The position numbers were made by a program, and so were the translations under genes. Positions 8,700-17,553 of a stretch of DNA of 64,000 nt are shown piece after piece. The notes beneath the pieces are model-generated. The model searched no databases and was not told where the DNA came from. It saw nothing but the letters and a program-made list of their open reading frames with translations. Source of the DNA: CAIMFV01 sp040757715 (GTDB taxonomy: Bacteria; Pseudomonadota; Alphaproteobacteria; Caulobacterales; Caulobacteraceae); NCBI GenBank assembly GCA_040757715.1, contig JBFLWS010000006.1:141771-205770 (forward strand), read 5' to 3'. How positions within the stretch are numbered: position 1 is the stretch's first letter; every line of letters begins with the position of its first letter.

Positions 8700-9267
8700 G
8701 ATTTAGAAATTCTCCCGGCGGGTCCAGCTTCTAATGGGCGCAGCTGTGTATTTTCCTACCGGACTCACAATGAAATCACCAACGTCCCCACGCCATGGCG
8801 TTTATTGAAAGCGTCACCACGCTAAACAGTTGAAAAAATGCTGGATAATCCGCAATGAATACGAACACTTCTGGTGATTTATTACTATTACAAAAATTCA
8901 TATTCTTCAGTCTTGATATTCATATGCTCCATTTTATATAGTATGTTTTTTGTTCTCACGAAAAAGTTCCCGCGTTTTTCGCGTTAAAGGATATATATAT
9001 TCCCTCGCAAGGGCTCGGGGATCGCCTCCTCTGCGGGTCCTTACTCCCAAGCGGATCGCCTGATCCGCGCCGGACAGGCGGGACGTCAGTGTCGTGCCCC
9101 CACTGGCGTCCCGTTAGTCTGGCTCTCGAATTGCACCTCCCCAATCAGCCTCCTGAATTCCCGCTGGCCAATCCTGCATGAACGTCGTTAAGTTGACGCT
9201 GACGACGCCGGGTCGCCTGCAATGAACCCGGCGCGCAGGGCAGGAAAGCGATCAGGGAAGGGACGGC
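8700..9267. other. Long AT-rich to structured intergenic region
   Basis: No convincing gene lies between the cysG upstream region and the alcohol dehydrogenase. 8700-9000 is AT-rich for this genome and carries the 12-bp palindrome ACGCCATGGCGT (8790-8801) and an ATATATATAT run (8991-9000). 9000-9115 holds several compact hairpins (listed separately). The last 150 bp include the ribosome binding region of the dehydrogenase. The short ORFs here have no coding character. Confidence 0.5.
9051..9113 (+). ncRNA. Two consecutive strong hairpins, candidate structured RNA
   Basis: Hairpin 1: GCGGATC-GCCT-GATCCGC at 9051-9068, 7 bp perfect. Hairpin 2: 9079-9091 with 9101-9113, 13 bp including one T-G pair that is a wobble in plus-strand RNA. 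A weaker CCCT/AGGG hairpin precedes them at 9002-9013, and TATATA just upstream could be a minus-10 element. No known family was recognised and no terminal T run follows, so small RNA, leader or protein-binding DNA all remain possible. Confidence 0.3.
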
Positions 9268-11379
9268 ATGAACAGGGCGCTCTTGGTGGGGGCCGCGGCG
9301 ACGCTGGCGGTTCTGGGTCTTTCGGCGTGTCAGAAGCCGCACGGCGGCGCGGCGGTGGATGCGAAGCGGCTGTTGGCCGCCGACCAGGAGCCCGGCTCTT
9401 GGATGAGCTATGGCCGCACCTATTCGGAACAGCGCTACAGCCCGCTGACCGACATCAACGCCGACAATGTGGGCCAGCTCGGCCTCGCCTGGAGCTTCCA
9501 GCTGGCCACCAATCGCGGGGTGGAGACCACCCCCATCGTGGTGGACGGCGTGATGTATGTGACCAGCGCCTGGAGCCTCGCCTACGCCCTCGACGCCAAG
9601 ACCGGCAAACTCCTGTGGACCTTCGATCCCAAGGTGCCGCGTGAGGTGGGCCACAACGCCTGTTGTGATGCGGTGAACCGGGGCGTGGCGGTGTGGAAGG
9701 GGCGGGTCTATCTCGCCACCCTGGACGGCCGCCTCATCGCCCTCGACGCCAAGACCGGCCAGCCGGTGTGGACCACGGTGACCGTGGATCAGACCAAGGC
9801 CTACACCATCACCATGGCCCCGCGCATCGTCAACGGGAAGGTCATGGTGGGCAATTCCGGCTCGGAATACGACACCCGCGGCTATGTCTCGGCCTATGAC
9901 GCCGAGACCGGCAAGCTCATCTGGCGCTTCTTCACCGTGCCCGGCGATCCGGCCAAGCCGTTCGAGAACAAGGCCATGGAGATGGCCGCCAAGACCTGGA
10001 GCGGCAAGTGGTGGACCATGGGCGGCGGCGGCTCGCCCTGGGACAACATGTCCTACGATCCTGAGACCAACACGCTCTACTTCGGCACCGGCAATGGCGC
10101 GCCGTGGGACGAGAAGGCCCGCTCCAAGAAGGGCGGCGACAACCTGTTCCTGTCCTCCATCATCGCCGTGGACGCCGACACCGGCGCCTACAAGTGGCAC
10201 TACCAGACCACGCCGGGCGACAGCTGGGACTTCGATTCCACCCAGAGCCTGATCCAGGCCGATCTGAAGATCGACGGCCAGGACCGCAAGGTGATCATGC
10301 AGGCCTCGAAGAACGGCTTCTTCTATGTGCTGGATCGCGTGACGGGCAAGCTGATCTCGGCCAAGCCCTATGTGAATGTCACCTGGGCCAAGGGGATCGA
10401 CCTCGCCACCGGCCGTCCCATCGAGGCCGGCGACGACCACTACAACAAGGGCCCGGCCATCGTCATGCCATCGAGCTTCGGCGGCCACAACTGGCACCCC
10501 ATGTCGTTCAGCCCCAAGACCGGCCTCGCCTACATCCCCGCGCAGGACGTGCCGGGAGTCTATGGCGCGGACGCCGGTTACGACTACACCCCCGGCCAGT
10601 GGAACACCGCCAATGCGCCGGAGCTGAACGTGCTGCCGCCCGACCCCAAGGCCCGCGCGGCCATGCGCAACGCCTTCCACGGCTATCTGGAGGCCTGGGA
10701 CCCGGTGGCGCAGAAGCTGGCCTGGAAGGTGGAGCACAAGGGCCCCTGGAACGGCGGCACCCTGGCCACCGCGGGCGACGTGGTGTTCCAGGGCACGGCC
10801 GACGGCCACTTCAACGCCTATGACGCCAAGACCGGCAAACAGCTGTGGTCCACCGAGACCTATGCCGCCACCCTCTCCGGCCCCATGACCTACAAGGTCG
10901 ACGGCGAGCAATATGTGGCCGTGGGGGCGGGCTTCGGCTCGGTCTACTTCCTGGTGGCGGGCTTTGCGCTGGAGCAGAAGGGCAATCCCGACAACGGCCG
11001 CATCGTGGTCTACAAGATCGGCGGCAAGGACACCCTGCCCAAGCCCGCGGCGCAGAAGCTCGTCATGCCCGAGCCGCCGGCCACCACCGCCTCGCCGGAG
11101 ACCATCAAGAAGGGCATGCTCACCTATGCGCGCTTCTGCCTGGTCTGCCACGGCTACAACGCCATTGGCGGCGGGGTGATCCCCGACCTGCGCTATTCCG
11201 GCCTGATCGGCGATGCGAACGCCTTCCAGGACGTGGTGCTGAAGGGCGCGCGCAAGGACAAGGGCATGGTCAGCTTCGCCCAGGTGCTGAAGCCCGCCGA
11301 CGCCGAGGCGGTGCGCAACTACATCATCACCGAGGCCAAGGCCGGCTACGCCGCGGAGCACCCGGCGAAGGGCAAGTAG
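9268..11379 (+). CDS. PQQ-dependent quinohemoprotein alcohol dehydrogenase, predicted lanthanide type
   Basis: Periplasmic alcohol oxidation using PQQ, with electrons passed to an attached c-type heme; 703 residues, type II quinohemoprotein size. The N-terminus ends in a lipobox (LGLSAC), so it may be a lipoprotein. Visible are the beta-propeller repeats (ALDAKTGKLLW and similar), the vicinal Cys132-Cys133 pair above PQQ, the metal-site region GTGNGAPWDE, the catalytic Asp321 in GDSWDFDSTQ, and the cytochrome c motif C624-L-V-C-H628. Asp323, two residues after the catalytic Asp, is the position that marks lanthanide-dependent enzymes; calcium enzymes carry Ala, Ser or Thr there. No PQQ synthesis genes are nearby. 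The substrate is unknown. Confidence 0.94.
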   Translation: MNRALLVGAAATLAVLGLSACQKPHGGAAVDAKRLLAADQEPGSWMSYGRTYSEQRYSPLTDINADNVGQLGLAWSFQLATNRGVETTPIVVDGVMYVTSAWSLAYALDAKTGKLLWTFDPKVPREVGHNACCDAVNRGVAVWKGRVYLATLDGRLIALDAKTGQPVWTTVTVDQTKAYTITMAPRIVNGKVMVGNSGSEYDTRGYVSAYDAETGKLIWRFFTVPGDPAKPFENKAMEMAAKTWSGKWWTMGGGGSPWDNMSYDPETNTLYFGTGNGAPWDEKARSKKGGDNLFLSSIIAVDADTGAYKWHYQTTPGDSWDFDSTQSLIQADLKIDGQDRKVIMQASKNGFFYVLDRVTGKLISAKPYVNVTWAKGIDLATGRPIEAGDDHYNKGPAIVMPSSFGGHNWHPMSFSPKTGLAYIPAQDVPGVYGADAGYDYTPGQWNTANAPELNVLPPDPKARAAMRNAFHGYLEAWDPVAQKLAWKVEHKGPWNGGTLATAGDVVFQGTADGHFNAYDAKTGKQLWSTETYAATLSGPMTYKVDGEQYVAVGAGFGSVYFLVAGFALEQKGNPDNGRIVVYKIGGKDTLPKPAAQKLVMPEPPATTASPETIKKGMLTYARFCLVCHGYNAIGGGVIPDLRYSGLIGDANAFQDVVLKGARKDKGMVSFAQVLKPADAEAVRNYIITEAKAGYAAEHPAKGK

Positions 11380-11388
11380 GGACGAGTT

Positions 11389-11418
11389 GCGAGGGCGGCG
11401 TTCATCCACCGCCCTCGC
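11389..11418. terminator. Hairpin between two convergent genes
   Basis: GCGAGGGCGG (11389-11398) pairs with CCGCCCTCGC (11409-11418), a perfect 10-bp stem in the 54-bp gap between the dehydrogenase and the oppositely oriented SDR gene. There is no T run, so it is a weak or factor-aided terminator at best. Confidence 0.45.
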
Positions 11419-11433
11419 CATTGATCCGCGCGT

Positions 11434-12234
11434 TCACCGCGCCATCATGCCGCCGTCGATGATGAGCTCCGAACCCGTGACATAGCGCGCGTCGTCCGAG
11501 GCGAGATAGGCCACCCCCGCGGCGATGTCGGCGGACTGGCCGGGCTTGCCCAGCGGGGTCAGGACGGCGGTGAGCGCGTCCAGATCGGGCCGATTGGCGC
11601 CGGGCGGATTCAGCACGCTGGCCACGGGCGTGGTCTCGCCGATGGAATCCCAGATCGGCGTATCGATGATGCCCGGATGCACCGAATTCACCCGCACTCC
11701 GTCCTGCAAGGCGGCGCATTCCATGGCCACGGCCTTGGTGAACAGCCGCACCGCCCCCTTGGTGGCGCAGTAGGACGACATGTTGGCGGCGCCGGAAAGC
11801 CCGGCCACCGAGCTCATATTGATGATCGAACCGCCGCCTCCCGCGCGCATCAGCGGCAGGCTGTGCTTCACGCCCAGGAACACGCCCTCGACATTGATCG
11901 ACTGCTGCCGGCGCCATTGCTCGAGGGTGATGTCGGTGACCGCCCCGCCCGTGCCGATGCCCGCATTGTTCACCAGGATATCGAGGCGATGGAACTTCGT
12001 CTTCACCGCGGCCACGGCGGCGGTCCACTCGACCTCCAAGGTCACGTCCTGACGGCGATAGTCGGCGACGCCGCCGGCCTTGACGATGGCCGCCGCAACC
12101 TCGCGGCCCTTGGCGTCCTGCACGTCGGTGAGCATCACCTTTGCGCCCTCGGCCGCCAGCCGCTCGGCGCAGGCCCGGCCGATGCCGCTGGCCGCCCCGG
12201 TCACCAACGCGACCTTGCCCGTCAATCTCGCCAT
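11434..12234 (-). CDS. SDR family NAD(P)-dependent oxidoreductase
   Basis: Classical short-chain dehydrogenase of 266 residues. The N-terminal cofactor motif is VTGAASGIG, followed by NNAG (structural motif), the catalytic Ser in NMSSVAG, and Tyr/Lys in SSYCATKGA. The C-terminus YVTGSELIIDGGMMAR is typical of 3-oxoacyl-ACP-reductase-like SDRs. An Asp at the end of beta-2 (LTDVQ) suggests NAD rather than NADP. The start MARLTGKVAL at 12234 was taken; MIRERF at 12252 is possible. The gene is convergent with the alcohol dehydrogenase. A hydroxysteroid or secondary-alcohol substrate is possible but cannot be read from the sequence. Confidence 0.92.
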   Translation of the reverse strand: MARLTGKVALVTGAASGIGRACAERLAAEGAKVMLTDVQDAKGREVAAAIVKAGGVADYRRQDVTLEVEWTAAVAAVKTKFHRLDILVNNAGIGTGGAVTDITLEQWRRQQSINVEGVFLGVKHSLPLMRAGGGGSIINMSSVAGLSGAANMSSYCATKGAVRLFTKAVAMECAALQDGVRVNSVHPGIIDTPIWDSIGETTPVASVLNPPGANRPDLDALTAVLTPLGKPGQSADIAAGVAYLASDDARYVTGSELIIDGGMMAR

Positions 12235-12311
12235 AAACCTCTCCCTGATCATTGTTCAGGCGAGCCTAGGCGAACTCAGACGCGCAATACAACCGTTTGC
12301 TTAGCCGGCGG

Positions 12312-14051
12312 CTATTGCGGCGGCGGCGGGCAGCGTTGCGCGTCGGGCGCGAAGGTCACATGGCGATCGCCGAAGACGAGATCGCCGGCCCCCGCAGGCG
12401 GCGCCGTCTTCGCCTTGCCCGCCAGCAGCGCCTCTCGGTCGCCGGCGCACAGGGTGAACGAGCCCGCCACGCGCCACTTGCCGTCCGTCCCCGGCGCCGC
12501 CAGGTCTGCGCGCGGGACCGGATCGTGCACCACCACCAGCGACGGCGCTTTGGCGCCTGGGAATCTGATCCACAAGCCGTCGCAGGCCGCAGCCGTATGG
12601 CAGTCGTTCAAACGCCAATCATCGCTGGCGAAATCCGGCTTCGGCGCCCCAGCGCCCCCGTGCATGCGCACTTCGGGCGGCTCGACCTTCGGTGCGATAG
12701 AACCCGCAGTTCGATAAGAGTCCGCCGCCATCGCCGTCTTGGCCTTCTCACCCACGGCGCCGGGCTTGGCGGCCAGGGTCTTCAGCGCCTCGCGGCCGTA
12801 GCGGGCCTCCTTAAACTTCAGGGCCAGGAAATCGAACTTGTCCACTGGGGTGCGGCCGCTCTCCAGGCGATGCAGCTGGTCGGCGACGGCGAGCTTGGCC
12901 GGGTCGGCCACGGGGGTCAGCAGGGCGAGGATCACCGCAACGCTGAACAAGGCAAGGCCGATATTGGTGGGCGCCATCCAGGCCATCCACGGCTTTGGCT
13001 TCAAGGCGCAGACGGCGTAGGCAGTGGCGTAGGCCACCACGATCAATGCGAGGGCGGCGGCGATCACCCGCTCCGAGGTGAGGCCGTACTGGTCGATGCG
13101 CAGCCACATGGCGTGGCCGGCGATGAGCGCCAGCGGCGCTACGGCCGGGGCGCCGGCCCGCACCGTGGCGCGCAGCACCAGCGGTCGGTCCGTGGCCCCG
13201 TTCTGGTAGATGGTGTTGATTAGGAAGATCAGTCCGACGGCGGCGGTGAACATCAGCCCCGCGGCGTGGTGCGTGTCCCACAAGGGCTTGAGGCCGGTGA
13301 ACGGCAAGGTCGCCAGGAAGGCGATGATCAGCGCCGTGAGCAGCGGGGTCAGCCAGGACAAGAGTCCAAGCACCAGGGTGCGCCCGCCACGGATCAGGCT
13401 GTGCCGCACGTCGGTGAGGTGCAGAGCCGCCGCATAGGCGACGAACGTGGCCGGCACATGGAACCAGGTCTTCTCAAGCAACTGTTGCAGGGCTTCGATA
13501 TGCACCAGCTTGAAGAGGGCCGCGCCGATGAGTAGGATGACCCAGAACACCCCCACGAAGGCCGAGGCGAGGGCGAGTTGCAGCCCCTGCTTCCAGGCGA
13601 TGTCGAATAAGGTGTTGTAGCGGGCCACGAGGCGGCGGTCGGCGTCGCCCCCGGCGATGAGGGCGTTGAGGATAAAGAGCGCCGCGCCGGTCCCCGCGAT
13701 CATGGGCAGGCTGGGCAGACCGGCCACGCTGCTCAAGTTCACACCCGTTCCCGCTTCGCGCCAGAGGCTGTAGGTCGCCAGCCCCGCAACCCCCGCCGTC
13801 GCCGCCGTGGCCCAGACGCTGAGCGTCCACAGGCGCAGGCGCGCCATGCCTTCGATCTTCACCAGGGGCGTATAGACCGCCACCGCCCACAGGGCGGCGT
13901 TGAGCATGGGCGCGGTGGAGGGCCAAACTTTTTGCTTGGCCGCCTCCATCAGGAGGTAGAGCACGACGCCTTGTGCGAGGCCGGCGGCCAGCCGTGCGGG
14001 CCCCGCCCAGCTGCGCGGCGGCGCCTCGTCGTGGAGTTCTGCGTCGGTCAT
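12312..14051 (-). CDS. DUF4153 family multi-pass membrane protein
   Basis: Integral inner-membrane protein of 579 residues with about ten hydrophobic helices in the first 400 residues (for example FVGVFWVILLIGAALFKLVHI and LLTALIIAFLATLPFTGLKPLW), matching the DUF4153 family. The last roughly 180 residues, after the final helix, are hydrophilic, with two cysteines in DCHTAAACDG, and probably form a soluble tail. The molecular function of the family is unknown. It is a stand-alone gene on the minus strand between lepA and the SDR gene. The start ATG is the first of a short charged leader before helix one. Confidence 0.85.
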   Translation of the reverse strand: MTDAELHDEAPPRSWAGPARLAAGLAQGVVLYLLMEAAKQKVWPSTAPMLNAALWAVAVYTPLVKIEGMARLRLWTLSVWATAATAGVAGLATYSLWREAGTGVNLSSVAGLPSLPMIAGTGAALFILNALIAGGDADRRLVARYNTLFDIAWKQGLQLALASAFVGVFWVILLIGAALFKLVHIEALQQLLEKTWFHVPATFVAYAAALHLTDVRHSLIRGGRTLVLGLLSWLTPLLTALIIAFLATLPFTGLKPLWDTHHAAGLMFTAAVGLIFLINTIYQNGATDRPLVLRATVRAGAPAVAPLALIAGHAMWLRIDQYGLTSERVIAAALALIVVAYATAYAVCALKPKPWMAWMAPTNIGLALFSVAVILALLTPVADPAKLAVADQLHRLESGRTPVDKFDFLALKFKEARYGREALKTLAAKPGAVGEKAKTAMAADSYRTAGSIAPKVEPPEVRMHGGAGAPKPDFASDDWRLNDCHTAAACDGLWIRFPGAKAPSLVVVHDPVPRADLAAPGTDGKWRVAGSFTLCAGDREALLAGKAKTAPPAGAGDLVFGDRHVTFAPDAQRCPPPPQ

Positions 14052-14117
14052 GGCCCCCTCCCCTCAACCGTCGGGAGTGAGCTTAGCTCAATCAGCGTGG
14101 CGAAGCGATGGCGGCCC

Positions 14118-15923
14118 TCAGTCCTCGTCCATCTTCAGGGCGGCGATGAAGGCCTCCTGCGGGATCTCCACCTTGCCGAACTGGCGCATGCGCTTCTTGC
14201 CCTCCTTCTGCTTGTCGAGGAGCTTGCGCTTGCGGGTGGCGTCGCCGCCGTAACACTTGGCCGTCACGTCCTTGCGCAGGGCGCGCACGGTCTCGCGGGC
14301 GATGACCTTGCCGCCGATGGCCGCCTGGATGGGGATCTGGAACATGTGCGGCGGGATGAGGTCCTTCATCTTCTCGCACATGGAGCGGCCGCGGGTGTCG
14401 GCGCGGGTGCGGTGCACCAGCATGGAAAGCGCGTCCACCGGCTCGGCGTTGACCAGGATCGACATCTTCACGAGGTCGCCGGTGCGGTACTCCTCCATCT
14501 GGTAGTCGAAGGAGGCGTAGCCCTTGGAGATGGACTTCAGCCGGTCATAGAAGTCGAACACCACCTCGTTCAGCGGCAGGTCGTACACCACCATGGCCCG
14601 GGCCCCCACATAGGAGAGCTCGCGCTGGGCGCCGCGGCGATCCTGGCACAGCTTGATCACCGCGCCGAGATATTCGTCCGGGGTGAAGATGGTGGCCTTG
14701 ATCCACGGCTCGGCGATGGAATCGATGCGCACGGCGTCCGGCATGTCGGCCGGGTTGTGCAGCTCGATAACATCGCCGTTGGTGAGGGTGATCTTGTAGA
14801 TGACGCTCGGCGCGGTGGCGATGAGGTCGAGGTTGAACTCGCGGCTCAAGCGCTCCTGAATGATCTCCAGGTGCAAGAGCCCCAGGAACCCGCAGCGGAA
14901 GCCGAAGCCCAGGGCCGCGCTCGTCTCCATCTCATAGGTGAAGGAGGCGTCGTTGAGGCGCAGCTTGCCCACCGCCGCGCGCAGGTCTTCGAAGTCGGCT
15001 GCGTCCACCGGGAAGAGGCCGCAGAACACCACCGGCTGCACCGGCTTGAACCCGGCGAGCGCCTCAGGCGTCGGGCGCTTGTCGTCGGTGATGGTGGCGC
15101 CCACGGCGGCGTCGGCGACCTCCTTGATGGAGGCGGTGAGGAAGCCCACCTCGCCGGGCCCGAGGCTGTCCACCGTCTCGCCCTTGGGCCGGAACACCCC
15201 CAGACGATCGATGGTGTAGACGGCGCCGGTCTGCATCATCCGGATGCGCTGGCCCACCGTCATGCGGCCATTGAGGATGCGCACCAGCACCACCACCCCG
15301 AGATAGGCGTCGTACCAGGCGTCCACGAGCAGAGCCTTCAGGGGCTGGGTCTCATCGCCCTTGGGCGGCGGCAGGCGCTTGACGATGGCCTCCAGCACGT
15401 CGTGGATGCCGAGCCCGGTCTTAGCCGAACACATCACCGCGTCGGAGGCGTCGAGGCCGATGACGTCCTCGATCTGCTCGCGCACGCGTTCCGGCTCGGC
15501 GGCGGGCAGGTCCACCTTGTTCAGCACCGGCACGATTTCGTGGTTGTGGTCGAGGGCCTGATAGACATTGGCCAGGGTCTGGGCCTCCACCCCCTGGCTC
15601 GCGTCCACCACCAGGATGGAGCCTTCGCAGGCGGCGAGGCAGCGCGAGACCTCGTAGGCGAAGTCCACGTGGCCGGGCGTGTCCATCAGATTGAGCACAT
15701 AGCGCTCGCCGTCGTCGGCCTTGTACTCCAGCCGCACGGTCTGAGCCTTGATGGTGATGCCGCGCTCCTTCTCGATGTCCATGGAATCGAGCACCTGCGA
15801 GGTCATCTCGCGGGCGGTCAGGGCGCCGGTCTCCTGGATCAGGCGGTCGGACAGGGTCGACTTGCCATGGTCGATGTGGGCGACGATGGAGAAGTTGCGG
15901 ATGTTGGAAATCGGCACGGTCAT
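14118..15923 (-). CDS. lepA: Elongation factor 4 (LepA) GTPase
   Basis: Ribosome-associated translational GTPase, 601 residues, the usual LepA length. G1 is AHIDHGKST (residues 15-23), G2 lies in RGITIKAQTV, G3 is DTPGHVDF, G4 NKVDLP and G5 SAKTGLG. Domain II and the EF-G-like domains III and V follow, and the LepA-specific C-terminal domain ends with GGDATRKRKLLDKQKEGKKR, which is diagnostic. The start MTVPISNIRNFSIVAHIDHG is standard. It lies about 58 bp downstream of the gyrI-like gene on the same strand and may share its transcript. Confidence 0.98.
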   Translation of the reverse strand: MTVPISNIRNFSIVAHIDHGKSTLSDRLIQETGALTAREMTSQVLDSMDIEKERGITIKAQTVRLEYKADDGERYVLNLMDTPGHVDFAYEVSRCLAACEGSILVVDASQGVEAQTLANVYQALDHNHEIVPVLNKVDLPAAEPERVREQIEDVIGLDASDAVMCSAKTGLGIHDVLEAIVKRLPPPKGDETQPLKALLVDAWYDAYLGVVVLVRILNGRMTVGQRIRMMQTGAVYTIDRLGVFRPKGETVDSLGPGEVGFLTASIKEVADAAVGATITDDKRPTPEALAGFKPVQPVVFCGLFPVDAADFEDLRAAVGKLRLNDASFTYEMETSAALGFGFRCGFLGLLHLEIIQERLSREFNLDLIATAPSVIYKITLTNGDVIELHNPADMPDAVRIDSIAEPWIKATIFTPDEYLGAVIKLCQDRRGAQRELSYVGARAMVVYDLPLNEVVFDFYDRLKSISKGYASFDYQMEEYRTGDLVKMSILVNAEPVDALSMLVHRTRADTRGRSMCEKMKDLIPPHMFQIPIQAAIGGKVIARETVRALRKDVTAKCYGGDATRKRKLLDKQKEGKKRMRQFGKVEIPQEAFIAALKMDED

Positions 15924-15981
15924 GCGCGCGCCTTAGCATCGCGCCCCGATCGCGTCACCATCGAGCTTAGCTTGCGCGGCG

Positions 15982-16446
15982 CTAGGCGCTCAGCGGCTGG
16001 TTCAGCTCGGTGCGCCACTGGGACGGGTCGAGGTTGTCGGCGGGCCCCACCACATAGACTTCCCAGAGGTCGCCGCGCGGCGTGAGGCCCTTGGCCTTGA
16101 TCCACTCGCCGAACTGGCCCCAGGCGCCGAACAGGCCGTCGTAATTGCCCACATAGACCGCCCGCGCTACCTTGGCCGCCGGGCGCAGGCCCGTCTGCAC
16201 GCGACCGCTGGCCTGCACGGGCGCAGCCACCGGAAACGCCACGTCGAAGGTCATGCCGTCGGCGTCCATCTCGTGATAATGGGCGAACATCGGCCCCGCC
16301 GGCGCCACGCCCTGGGCGGCGAGCTCGGCCATCAGTTCGCCGATGGCCGGACCGAACACGTCCTTCAGCTCCGAACGCGCGGCGTGCAGCGGGATATAGG
16401 CGATGGCCTGTTCCGGCACTTCGGCGAGGCTCGGCGATTCGATCAT
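15982..16446 (-). CDS. GyrI-like (AraC effector-binding) small-molecule-binding protein
   Basis: A 154-residue free-standing GyrI-like/effector-binding domain. The family shows an N-terminal strand followed by GPAIGELMAELAAQGV, then AHYHEMDADGMTFDVAFPV and a C-terminal ...WEVYVVGPADNLDPSQWRTELNQPL segment, all present here. Such proteins bind hydrophobic or drug-like ligands or, rarely, hydrolyse them; no DNA-binding domain is attached. It starts 7 nt after the PhnA-like gene, so the two are probably co-transcribed. A specific ligand cannot be inferred. Confidence 0.85.
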   Translation of the reverse strand: MIESPSLAEVPEQAIAYIPLHAARSELKDVFGPAIGELMAELAAQGVAPAGPMFAHYHEMDADGMTFDVAFPVAAPVQASGRVQTGLRPAAKVARAVYVGNYDGLFGAWGQFGEWIKAKGLTPRGDLWEVYVVGPADNLDPSQWRTELNQPLSA

Positions 16447-16453
16447 GGTGGGC

Positions 16454-16669
16454 TCAGGCCTTCTTCAGGAAGCAGGTCTTCAGCACCAGGCCCTTGATCT
16501 TGTCGGAATTGCCTTCGATCTCCTCGGGGTCCGAGGTCAGGCGGATGTTCTTGATCAGGGTTCCGCGCTTGAGGCCGGTGGTGGAGCCCTTCACCTTCAG
16601 GTCCTTGATGACGGTGACATTGTCGCCGTCCTTGAGGATGTTGCCATTGCTGTCGCGCACTTCGTCCAT
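16454..16669 (-). CDS. PhnA-domain (YjdM C-terminal) protein
   Basis: A 71-residue protein consisting only of the PhnA/YjdM C-terminal domain: VRDSNGNILKDGDNVTVIKD, then LKVKGSTTGLKRGTLIKNIR and ending KTCFLKKA. The full YjdM protein has an N-terminal zinc-ribbon which is absent here; the short form is common in alphaproteobacteria. Despite the old name, evidence for a phosphonate role is weak. First gene of a probable phnA-gyrI-like pair upstream of lepA. The start is MDEVRDSNG; longer frames only cover other strands. Confidence 0.88.
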   Translation of the reverse strand: MDEVRDSNGNILKDGDNVTVIKDLKVKGSTTGLKRGTLIKNIRLTSDPEEIEGNSDKIKGLVLKTCFLKKA

Positions 16670-16828
16670 GGGGCCCTCGCGGAAATCGTCGCAGAGCCGC
16701 TAGCATCCCCAGCGTAAACGGCCAAGCGGCGCTTACGGTAAACTCAGCGTTAAGGCTCCTTAGGCATTTCTGAATCGAAATTCGGCCGCAATGGCTTTCT
16801 AGCCTGCGCGCGTCATTTGGAGCTGTCG

Positions 16829-17512
16829 ATGGATCGCCGCAATCTCATCCGCCTCGGGGTTGGTCTCGCCGCCGGAGCGGCTACGGAGCGCGCCTTTGCG
16901 CAAGGTCCGGCCGCATCGCCGAACGTGACGCCGAGCCAGCAGCCCGCCCCGCCCCCGCCGCAGGGCACGCCGACCATGCCCGAGCCCGCCCCCACCATCC
17001 GCCCCAACTACGCCGCCACGCCCCAGGCCGACACCTACAGCAAGAACGAGATCGTCGGCGCCGCCTCGGACTTCCTCGGCGTCGGAGCCGAGGCGGTGGG
17101 CGCGGCCATCGAGAAGGTGTTCGCCGACAACGGCCGCCCCACGGGCTATATCGCTGGCCAGGAAGGCGCCGCGGCCTGGATCCTTGGCCTGCGCTACGGC
17201 AACGGCCAGCTCTACATGAAGAACCGTCAGCCCGAGCACGTCTACTGGCGCGGCCCGTCGGTGGGCTTTGACCTGCGCGCCAATGCGTCGCGGGTGTTCA
17301 CCCTTTGCTACAATCTGCAGTTCCCGGAATCCATCTTCCAGCGCTTCCCCGGCGTGGAGGGCTCAGCCTATTTCATTGGCGGGCTTGGGGTGAACTATCA
17401 GAAGGCCAACGGCATCGTGCTCGCCCCGGTGCGGGCGGGCGTCGGCCTCGGCGCGGGCGCCAACATCGGCTATCTCGCCTATGCCCGCAATTCCAGCTGG
17501 GTTCCGTTCTGA
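16829..17512 (+). CDS. DUF1134 exported protein
   Basis: A 227-residue exported protein of the DUF1134 (EipA-like) family of alphaproteobacteria. MDRRNLIRLGVGLAAGAATERAFAQ is a signal peptide with a twin-arginine-like motif; a low-complexity Pro/Ala/Thr linker follows (residues 30-70) and then the conserved domain (KNEIVGAASDFLGVGAEAVG, YWRGPSVGFDLRANASRVF, VEGSAYFIGGLGVNYQK, ending ARNSSWVPF). Relatives are linked to envelope integrity and cell division, which is knowledge of the family, not seen here. ATG 16829 was preferred over GTG/ATG starts 12 nt upstream because it begins at the signal. A TAAA-N7-TTAA sequence lies about 95 bp upstream. Confidence 0.85.
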   Translation: MDRRNLIRLGVGLAAGAATERAFAQGPAASPNVTPSQQPAPPPPQGTPTMPEPAPTIRPNYAATPQADTYSKNEIVGAASDFLGVGAEAVGAAIEKVFADNGRPTGYIAGQEGAAAWILGLRYGNGQLYMKNRQPEHVYWRGPSVGFDLRANASRVFTLCYNLQFPESIFQRFPGVEGSAYFIGGLGVNYQKANGIVLAPVRAGVGLGAGANIGYLAYARNSSWVPF

Positions 17513-17553
17513 AAGCTCTGGACGCAAGACCCCTCGCCGATCATTTAGGCGTC

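Noticed and set aside
8956..9144. A 62-residue minus-strand ORF in the gene-free region
   Set aside because: It spans hairpins and an AT run, has no ribosome binding site and no family pattern.
8528..9145. Cobalamin or SAM riboswitch upstream of cysG
   Set aside because: The region was read for the conserved cores of both classes (for example GCCACTG and GGGAA for B12) in the minus orientation, and they are not there in the correct order.
9145..11421. A 758-residue ORF on the minus strand opposite the alcohol dehydrogenase
   Set aside because: It is the GC-rich antisense shadow of a gene with clear motifs (CC pair, CxxCH, PQQ repeats); its product is low complexity His/Gly/Leu-rich sequence.
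13932..16085. A 717-residue plus-strand ORF over lepA and the start of DUF4153
   Set aside because: Antisense to lepA, with typical shadow composition and no domain.
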